This document shows, piece by piece, positions 1 through 6,400 of a DNA stretch of 8,456 bases. Position 1 is the stretch's first letter, and the number at the start of each line of letters is the position of its first letter. Origin of the DNA: Euryarchaeota archaeon UBA82 (lineage in GTDB: Archaea; Thermoplasmatota; Poseidoniia; Poseidoniales; Poseidoniaceae); contig DAKQ01000158.1 of NCBI GenBank assembly GCA_002496635.1, forward strand, positions 1 through 8,456. Reading direction: 5' to 3'. Position numbers and translations under genes: made by a program. The notes beneath the pieces were generated by a model that saw only the letters and a list, made by a program, of their open reading frames with translations, searched no databases and was not told where the DNA came from.

Positions 1-21
1 AATCTATTTAATTCTGCTTTG

Positions 22-38
22 AGGATTTAACAAATCCT
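22..38. repeat. Small inverted repeat, AGGATTT-N3-AAATCCT
   Basis: A perfect 7-base inverted repeat with spacer AAC lies in the gene-free AT-rich end of the window (1-81). It could be a terminator stem or operator of whatever gene lies beyond the window edge. No poly-T run follows directly on either strand, so its role is unknown. A shorter pair, ATACC-N7-GGTAT, lies at 59-75. I see no gene in 1-176. Confidence 0.3.
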
Positions 39-81
39 TGAATAAAAACAGATCTTCTATACCAATCTCAGGTATCAAAAT

Positions 82-121
82 AAAAAAAGGCCGGAGAGGG
101 CGCCAGAACGCCCTCCCCGGC
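82..121 (-). terminator. Intrinsic hairpin terminator after the surface-protein gene
   Basis: On the minus strand a 13-base-pair GC-rich stem (arms 109-121 and 90-102, one G-U wobble, 6-base loop UUCUGG) is followed after one base by seven T's (88-82) and then ATTTT. It begins 56 bases after the stop codon at 177-179. The plus strand has no T-run after the same stem, so it works for the minus strand only. This looks like a bacterial rho-independent terminator; in archaea the T-run alone may be the active part. Confidence 0.8.
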
Positions 122-176
122 GGCTTCTGCACACAACTTGTGCACAGATTACGACGGTGGATTACAGTGAGTTGCC

Positions 177-3100
177 TCAGTAATCCCAGTCTTTGTCTTC
201 GCCTTCGTTTCCGCCTCGTGAGAGGATGAAAGCTCCAGCGATGAATGCTACGACGACAACGCCGCCGATTGCACCCCAGGTCCAGCCTGGGAGTTCTCCA
301 CTTTCTTTGTCATCTCCATCTGTAGAGTTTGTGTCGGTGGTACCACCGGCATTCTCCTTGAAGTAAGATGCATCAGCACCAGATTCTGAGTTCGAAGCTG
401 CGTATGCTTTGTTTCCAAGAGCATCAACTGGCACGACAACAAAGTAAACTGTGTATTGACCAGGGCTTGTTCCCATCATCACATCTGCTGTGAGCGTTTC
501 AGCGTCTGCTGTAGGCACACAGTTTGATGGCATCTCTGCAGCAGTGAACGATTCACGGTTCTGAGAGCAAACGTGCCATACTGCAACATCTGCTAGATCT
601 CCAGTGGTTTCCCAAGAGAGTGTCCACTTGTCACCAGCTTCAGTAACGGTAACCCCAGTTGCTGCGGCTCCACCATCTACTTCTTTGTCAGCAACGACGG
701 TCGCAGTTCCAACAGGAGTGCTACATAGGCCATCATTGTTACAAACTGCGATGTCCATGGTGTAGGATACGCCGTGTGTTGTGTCACTGTAAGTGTACAT
801 GAATTGGTCAGAGGCCAAATCGATTTCAAAGACATCTGAATCTGCATCGTTTGAGACACTGATTGAGAACTTCTCATCGGAGAGCATTGTACCAGTTGTA
901 CCCCAGTTCATTGAGATTCCACCGTTGTATTCTGCGTTAGCACTGAATCCACTGATCGATGCACTTGGTGCGTCCTTTGATTGCAAAGGAGCATCAATGA
1001 GCAAGAATTGTCCCGCTGGCAATACTGGTCCTGAAAGGACTGCAGAGAGAACGGATTTGGTCGAATCATCTTCGCTGTTGGTTGCGCCATCTGCTAAGAG
1101 TTGAGTCAATGTAGCGCTGTTACAGTTTGTTGTAAACCAGAGAGACGATGCTCCAAGGCTGGAATCAAAGACCATGCCCATGCTCTGAGCAAGAACGTCA
1201 TTTGCAGCATAGGTTGTCACAGGAGTGTAGTCAATAACTGCAACTGGCGTGTAAACACCAGACAATTCTCCACCAGATGAGTCAGGAAGAGTAATTCCTT
1301 GACAAGAGGTTGTGTCACCATCTTCGACATCGATTGTGAAAGCTGCCTTACTGAAGTAGGTGATTGAGTAATCCATGGTTACTCCAGCAGTGGTTGTGTC
1401 AGATGCGACTGCATCGTTCCAGATTTCGATAATAATCTCTTCTGTAACCGATCCACCGTGAGCGTCGGTAACAGTTACCTTCACTGGGAAGGTTGTAACG
1501 AATTCTTGGATGACTGGGGTTGAACATGTTCGTCCAACACCGCCTTGACCTCCACATCCTGCGAGAGGGGTACTTGCTGCACCACCAACCCATGTGTACG
1601 TTAATCCTTCGCCTGTTACGTCATCTGCGTCGAAGACTGAGACTTCGAACTCAAGCATGTTTTCCATACCGAGCATGAGGTCGCCTTGTGTAACAAGGTC
1701 AAGGGAAGAAACAACTGGGAGGTTGTTTCGAACTTCTTTCTCCATAGTTACTAAGTTGTTCGAAAGTTTCTGATCGTCAGTCTTACCTTCGAGTTCAAGG
1801 TTGGCTTCGATTGTGTATGTTCCAACATCGAATTCCACCATTGTACAAGCATGACCTTGGGTGAAGGCCATTGGACCAGTTCCAAGCATAGCGTGGTTGT
1901 ATGAAGGTTCAACACCTTCAACACATTCGTTTACCTCTTCAGTAATGACTTCATTGGTGTCGAGATTTGTGATTGTGAAGGTTACGTTCCAATCGTACAA
2001 TTCAGTTGGTTCAGAACCACGGTGTTCGACAGACACATCAACATAGGATGTGCCAACTGAAAGATCACCTGGTTCACCGGAACCAACGGTATATGTTGGG
2101 ATTCCTGTTCCATCAGAGTTGTATCCTTGGTTGACAGTTAGCATCGAGATACGGATGTCATGGAAGGTTTGGATAGCCCCTGTAATCTCATCAGCATTGT
2201 TGTTTGTGATATCGTCTCGGAGGAAGGATTCTTCACAAAAGTGACTGTTAGTAACGGTTGTGGAAACGTCGTTCCCTTCTGCATCAGTTTCATTCTGTAC
2301 GACAACTTCCTGACATGATTCGAATTGTCCATAAAGAGAGTATCCGCCGAGTTGAACATCGACTGAATATGCTGAATCTGCGCCGCTGGTATCAGGCAGG
2401 ATTGATCCTTGGTATTGCCAGATGCCATTGTTAATGTTGCTCGACATAACGGTACGGACTTCAGTTCGATTATCTGCAGGGTCAGTTTCGTTTTGGTAAA
2501 CCATGACGAGTTGATCTGTCCCGACGTTGACAGAGTGAACAAGGGATCCTAATGTAGCAGCCCTCAAATCACCAACATCATCACCAGAAGCAGAATCAAT
2601 GGTACCGGTTATGTCGATATCCATAGTCAAGTTGTGTGTGATGAAATCTGAAGATCCGTTAAGTTCTACAGTAATTGTAAATGCCTTGGAACCTCCACCT
2701 GTTGCAACGGTTGAGCCGTCATCCCAAGAGATGTCAACATCAATGTCAAGGTAATCACGTACTTCGACATACACTTGTTGGACATCGTTTGTAGCCTCAA
2801 CATCTTGGTCGGAGTAGACTTCGATTTGAACGACATAGATACCAGCAGTAGGAGTCCATGTAGCATCGCCACCTCCGTATTGAATCATAGTCTTGCCTCC
2901 CTTGAAGACATCGCCAGATGCAAGGGATTGGTCATCGCAGACAGTTGTATCATCGCAGATAACGTCAGGATTATCCCATTCAAGATCTGCTCCTGTGCTG
3001 GACTTTGCGATGTTTAACGGGTTTCCGTTTCCATCAGCATTCCAAACTTGTGCTTTGTAGCCAAGTTCAGTGATTGCAGTGTCACCAGAATTTTGAATGA

Positions 3101-3323
3101 ATACTTCGAAGGTCGTATCTTGACCTACGAAGAGTTCATTGCGGCATGTTGGTTCGCAAACGGTTTCTTTCGGTGAAGTAATTGCAACGAGTTCTGCGTC
3201 AGCACCTGAACGTGCTCCTGAGTCCTCTACTACTTCGTTTGTTTCTAGTTGTGCGATGTCGATGTTTGCCATTAGGCTAGCAACCAACAAAAGCACAAGC
3301 ATTACAGGGGTAATTTTTCTCAT
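177..3323 (-). CDS. Secreted, C-terminally membrane-anchored multidomain surface protein
   Basis: I do not recognise a specific named protein. Residues 1-24 form a Sec-type signal peptide (Arg2, Lys3, hydrophobic core, cleavage probably after Ala19 or Ala24; no lipobox Cys). Beta-rich segments follow: a CARDB/Ig-like unit (about 60-190; strands such as TTFEVFIQNSG and GIYVVQIEVY), further Ig-like sequence (190-400), a second CARDB-like unit (410-532), a PKD/cadherin-like unit (535-636; VSVFDADD, VKVTVTDAHGG), an unassigned stretch (640-785), and two FN3-like units (785-880 and 883-985). A Thr/Ser/Asp/Gly linker leads to one membrane helix (about 1015-1035) and an acidic cytoplasmic tail ending DKDWDY. 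There are 16 cysteines, all outside the membrane, in eight sequential pairs, and seven N-X-S/T sequons. No catalytic motif is visible, so a binding, adhesive or cell-envelope role is likely. It has its own promoter and ribosome site, and a strong terminator follows. A link to the upstream ABC system is only suggested by position. Confidence 0.9.
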   Translation of the reverse strand: MRKITPVMLVLLLVASLMANIDIAQLETNEVVEDSGARSGADAELVAITSPKETVCEPTCRNELFVGQDTTFEVFIQNSGDTAITELGYKAQVWNADGNGNPLNIAKSSTGADLEWDNPDVICDDTTVCDDQSLASGDVFKGGKTMIQYGGGDATWTPTAGIYVVQIEVYSDQDVEATNDVQQVYVEVRDYLDIDVDISWDDGSTVATGGGSKAFTITVELNGSSDFITHNLTMDIDITGTIDSASGDDVGDLRAATLGSLVHSVNVGTDQLVMVYQNETDPADNRTEVRTVMSSNINNGIWQYQGSILPDTSGADSAYSVDVQLGGYSLYGQFESCQEVVVQNETDAEGNDVSTTVTNSHFCEESFLRDDITNNNADEITGAIQTFHDIRISMLTVNQGYNSDGTGIPTYTVGSGEPGDLSVGTSYVDVSVEHRGSEPTELYDWNVTFTITNLDTNEVITEEVNECVEGVEPSYNHAMLGTGPMAFTQGHACTMVEFDVGTYTIEANLELEGKTDDQKLSNNLVTMEKEVRNNLPVVSSLDLVTQGDLMLGMENMLEFEVSVFDADDVTGEGLTYTWVGGAASTPLAGCGGQGGVGRTCSTPVIQEFVTTFPVKVTVTDAHGGSVTEEIIIEIWNDAVASDTTTAGVTMDYSITYFSKAAFTIDVEDGDTTSCQGITLPDSSGGELSGVYTPVAVIDYTPVTTYAANDVLAQSMGMVFDSSLGASSLWFTTNCNSATLTQLLADGATNSEDDSTKSVLSAVLSGPVLPAGQFLLIDAPLQSKDAPSASISGFSANAEYNGGISMNWGTTGTMLSDEKFSISVSNDADSDVFEIDLASDQFMYTYSDTTHGVSYTMDIAVCNNDGLCSTPVGTATVVADKEVDGGAAATGVTVTEAGDKWTLSWETTGDLADVAVWHVCSQNRESFTAAEMPSNCVPTADAETLTADVMMGTSPGQYTVYFVVVPVDALGNKAYAASNSESGADASYFKENAGGTTDTNSTDGDDKESGELPGWTWGAIGGVVVVAFIAGAFILSRGGNEGEDKDWDY

Positions 3324-3330
3324 GTCATAT

Positions 3331-3335
3331 CCTCC
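3331..3335 (-). promoter_or_regulatory. Shine-Dalgarno site of the surface-protein gene
   Basis: The minus strand carries GGAGG followed by 7 bases and the ATG at 3323, an ideal spacing. It fixes the start at MRKITPVMLV, which also gives a normal signal peptide. An ATG 5 bases earlier is out of frame and meets a stop after one further codon. Confidence 0.8.
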
Positions 3336-3339
3336 AATG

Positions 3340-3355
3340 GGGCGGTAACTCGCCC
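3340..3355. repeat. GGGCG-N6-CGCCC dyad at the predicted transcription start
   Basis: A perfect 5-base inverted repeat with a 6-base spacer (GTAACT on the plus strand) is centred near 3347-3348, directly over the transcription start predicted from the TATA box. As DNA it could be a repressor operator; if transcription starts further upstream it would form a hairpin just before the ribosome binding site. No T-run follows it, so it is not a terminator. It could be chance, as the arms are short. Confidence 0.4.
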
Positions 3356-3369
3356 TACGATAAATGCCG

Positions 3370-3378
3370 TATATATAC
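3370..3378 (-). promoter_or_regulatory. Archaeal TATA box of the surface-protein gene
   Basis: The minus strand reads GTATATATA, a good archaeal box A. Counting about 25 bases downstream from its centre puts transcription start near 3349-3350 (G or A on the minus strand), giving a leader of roughly 26 bases before the ATG at 3323. A second AT-rich run (AATAAATAT, minus strand, about 3389-3397) is a weaker alternative. A clear purine-rich BRE is not seen just upstream. This suggests that the surface protein has its own promoter rather than depending only on the transporter operon. Confidence 0.6.
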
Positions 3379-3410
3379 TATGGGTGTGATATTTATTGAA
3401 GATTTTTATT

Positions 3411-3418
3411 AAAATAAA
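3411..3418 (-). terminator. Possible U-rich terminator of the ATPase-permease operon
   Basis: About 50 bases after the permease stop the minus strand reads TTTATTTT. Archaeal RNA polymerase can terminate at short U-rich tracts without a hairpin, and no strong GC-rich stem is present between the permease stop and the next promoter. The tract is short and lies in generally AT-rich DNA, so it may simply be part of the upstream promoter region; some read-through into the next gene is possible. Confidence 0.25.
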
Positions 3419-3465
3419 CCGCAACCCAGGTACCTTAATTGTGGCTCAGTCCAGTCTTTATGAAA

Positions 3466-6400
3466 TTAAGATGTTGAGCGTAATGCTTCTGATGGAGGGA
3501 TTTTCGATGCTGCTCGCACCGGTAAGAGAGTAGCCAAGAAAACAAGAATCCAGCCCCCAAGGAACATAACAACCGCGGTTGTCCATGGTAATACAAGCGA
3601 TGCCCCCTCTTTTTCCCAAACAGCTGAGTGCAATCCTATATGGAAGAGTAAACCAACGATGATCCCATTGAGTATTCCTAACAAGGAGACCCATGTGACT
3701 TCCACAACGTGTATCCTCATGACCATACCTTGAGTGTACCCTATAGCCCGCAACATTCCAATGTGCTTCCTTCTTTCTGAGACTGACCTGTAGGTGACGA
3801 CTCCGATTCCAGCGATTCCGATCACCAATCCAATTGATAAATATCCTTCAAAAAGAGCAAGAATAGACAGAACAAGAGATTGGATTAACGCTACTTCTTC
3901 TGCAATAAGTGATACTTGGACCCCCTCTTTTTCCAAATCTAAACTCAACTGTTGACTGAGTTCTGCAGCTGCTTCTCTTTCACCTTTTGATTTTCCCGCT
4001 GCCTCATAATAGGAAACGCCTTCGTCATCAAATGATGAACTCGCAGTGCTTCCAGGTGACACAGAAATATAGACGCGGGTAAGATCGCCATCATATTGCT
4101 CAATGACTGGCTCAGAAGACATCCAAACACCTGCTGAAAACAGATACGAGGACTGTTCGAGAATACCACCAACGGTTACGATACGGCGATGGCTTGGTTG
4201 TTTCGAATCGATAATTGTGATGTTTTCGCCGACCTTGACTGGGAAGATTCCAATCGAGGCCCCATCAAGAGAGGACTCAAGACCAAATGAAGCATCAACG
4301 AAAACGATGTCTGTTCTTTGATGCATTGAAATCCATGCTTCTTCAGAGCTATCACCAAGTGCGTCGTCCCAGATATGGAGTGGAATGCCACCGTGATTGA
4401 CGAAGCCCTCATCAACACCTCGTAATATGTACGGAGAACGAGTTTCTTGCTCATTTTCTAAAAATGCTTGAGCCCTATACACCCTTCCTACTGCATCAAT
4501 TTGTTCGATATTTGAATTCTCCAAACCCCATTCTTCCATAGGGCCTTCAAGTTGCAAAGGACGAGATCTTGATGATGAGAGCATCAACTCAAATTCACCT
4601 TCAGATTCTTCTACAAACGTACTGGAATAATTATCAAATTGGAGCGTATAGCCACTGAGAACAACAACAGAAAATACAGTTATGGAAAACATCCCCATGA
4701 CTACCGCAGTTCGAAGAGGCTTTTGCAGTGGGTAAGATAGAGCGACTGGAAGGACTGGTCCACTGGAAAGTTTAGGCAAACGCAGCAATCCACGTATCAT
4801 AATTGGAGCAAGTGCTGCTAAAACAAATACACCCGCAAACACTTGCACTAAACCTATGAGTATGAAGGATAATTCATTTGGAACGAGGTCGGAGCGAACA
4901 GGATCGAGCGGTGAAGGCAATCCTGTCCACACCAATAATGCAACACCGCTCCATCCGATTGTTCTTCGAGGTGCTTCTCTAAACACTGGCAAAATACCAT
5001 CCATTTTTCTTCGTGCTCGAAGAACTGGAATCACCCAAAACAAAACTGGCATGGTGAATAAAATCGTACAGCATCCAAAGAGGATCCACATCGAATGAGC
5101 AAGCCCTTGCCCTCCAATAAAGAACAGTCCGAAACTTCCCAAAGCCCCTCCTGCCATGAGTACCAAGAAGATGTAAATCGCCCATGGCACATGCTTTGGA
5201 ATTCTCTGAGGAACACTCTTCAAGGCATGAACAATAATCAGGCGAGAAGACCAAAGTGCTGAAAGGAACAATGTGATAATCGATAGATGGAATCCCCAGA
5301 ACCAGCCTGAAGCGAGAGATGATGAATCCACATGGAACGTAAACACATCCGTGCCCGCATTGGCAAAAACACTCGAAAAGCCAATTCCGATAAACCATGC
5401 AAGCCCCATGCCGAGCAATGAGCCGACACCACAACCAAGGAAGGCTGCGATTGAACCTTCGATCATGGTCATATAACGTAAATCAGCTCGTGTAAATCCA
5501 AGTGCTCTTACTGTAGCATACTCTTTCTGTCGAACATCGACCAACATCATCACAATGGTAACGACAAGAAGTACACCTGCCGCTATTGTGAATGAGCCAA
5601 ACACGAGGAACATTGCTGATAAGACTCCTGAAGATGCTTCCGCTTGTTCCATAGCATCGAGTTTCACTGTTTGAATCGTAAGAGACATTTCTTCAAATCC
5701 AACGAGTTGATTGAGATGATTCTTGATGGCAACTTGTTCCTGAACTGTTACTGAAGCAAAAACCAGCATCGAACGTTCGTCATCTTCTGCGGCAGCGAGA
5801 GTCTCTCCATCATCGATATTGATGAGGCCAAGAACGACGGTTTCGAGTTCAGACAATTGTGAAAGTTCATCGCTCTCTGTGAAGGAACCGTTGATGGAGA
5901 GAAGTTGTGAATCATCAGAACCAAAGGCGAATTGAAAGAGACCAGAGGCGTTAACTGTACCGTTAGCGACATTCGAAATGGATTGAAGACGGTTACCTAT
6001 CATCAACTCGCTCTTGGCCACATTCAACGAATCAACGTCCCCTTCAATGGCGAAGAACATCTGAGGAAGGGTTCCAAATCCGCCTGCATCCGAAAGAATA
6101 GGAAGACGGATGGATTGAACGGAACCATCCAAAACTGAACGTACGATAATTCCAGGTGATTCTATGCACCATGCTTCTAGAATATTTACAACAGTGCCTT
6201 TCCCTGAGGAGCAGACAGTTGGTGGATTCAATGATGAAACTGGCCATTCCGATTCAGAAATTTCGATGAAATTGGATTCATCTCCACTCCATGAACGTTT
6301 GTAATAATCAACTGAAAGAAGCCCTTCAACTTTCAAGAAGAGTTCTTGTGAATGGTACTCAAGATCCCAACCCAAAACCGTTGACGGTGCACTAATATTC

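Noticed and set aside
38..229. Plus-strand open frame through the terminator
   Set aside because: Starts at TTG, crosses a strong hairpin and ends inside the surface-protein gene on the opposite strand; basic, repetitive translation looks like chance.
793..1104. 103-codon plus-strand open frame
   Set aside because: Antisense shadow of the FN3-like region; no promoter or ribosome site of its own and no recognisable domain.
2138..2542. 134-codon minus-strand open frame inside the surface-protein gene
   Set aside because: Frame shadow of the larger gene, which reads continuously from signal peptide to membrane anchor; low-complexity Ser/Thr/Leu/Met translation.
3254..3323. Lipoprotein signal peptide on the surface protein
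   Set aside because: No Cys follows the hydrophobic core; the first Cys is residue 56, so an ordinary signal peptide plus C-terminal helix anchor is the better reading.
3340..3355. Dyad as terminator of the permease operon
   Set aside because: No T-run follows the stem on the minus strand, and it lies downstream of the TATA box of the next gene.
4979..5434. 151-codon minus-strand open frame inside the permease gene
   Set aside because: It is in another frame of a region encoding clear membrane helices and the FtsX core; its translation is Cys/Phe/Arg-rich without domain pattern, and no ribosome site is apparent.
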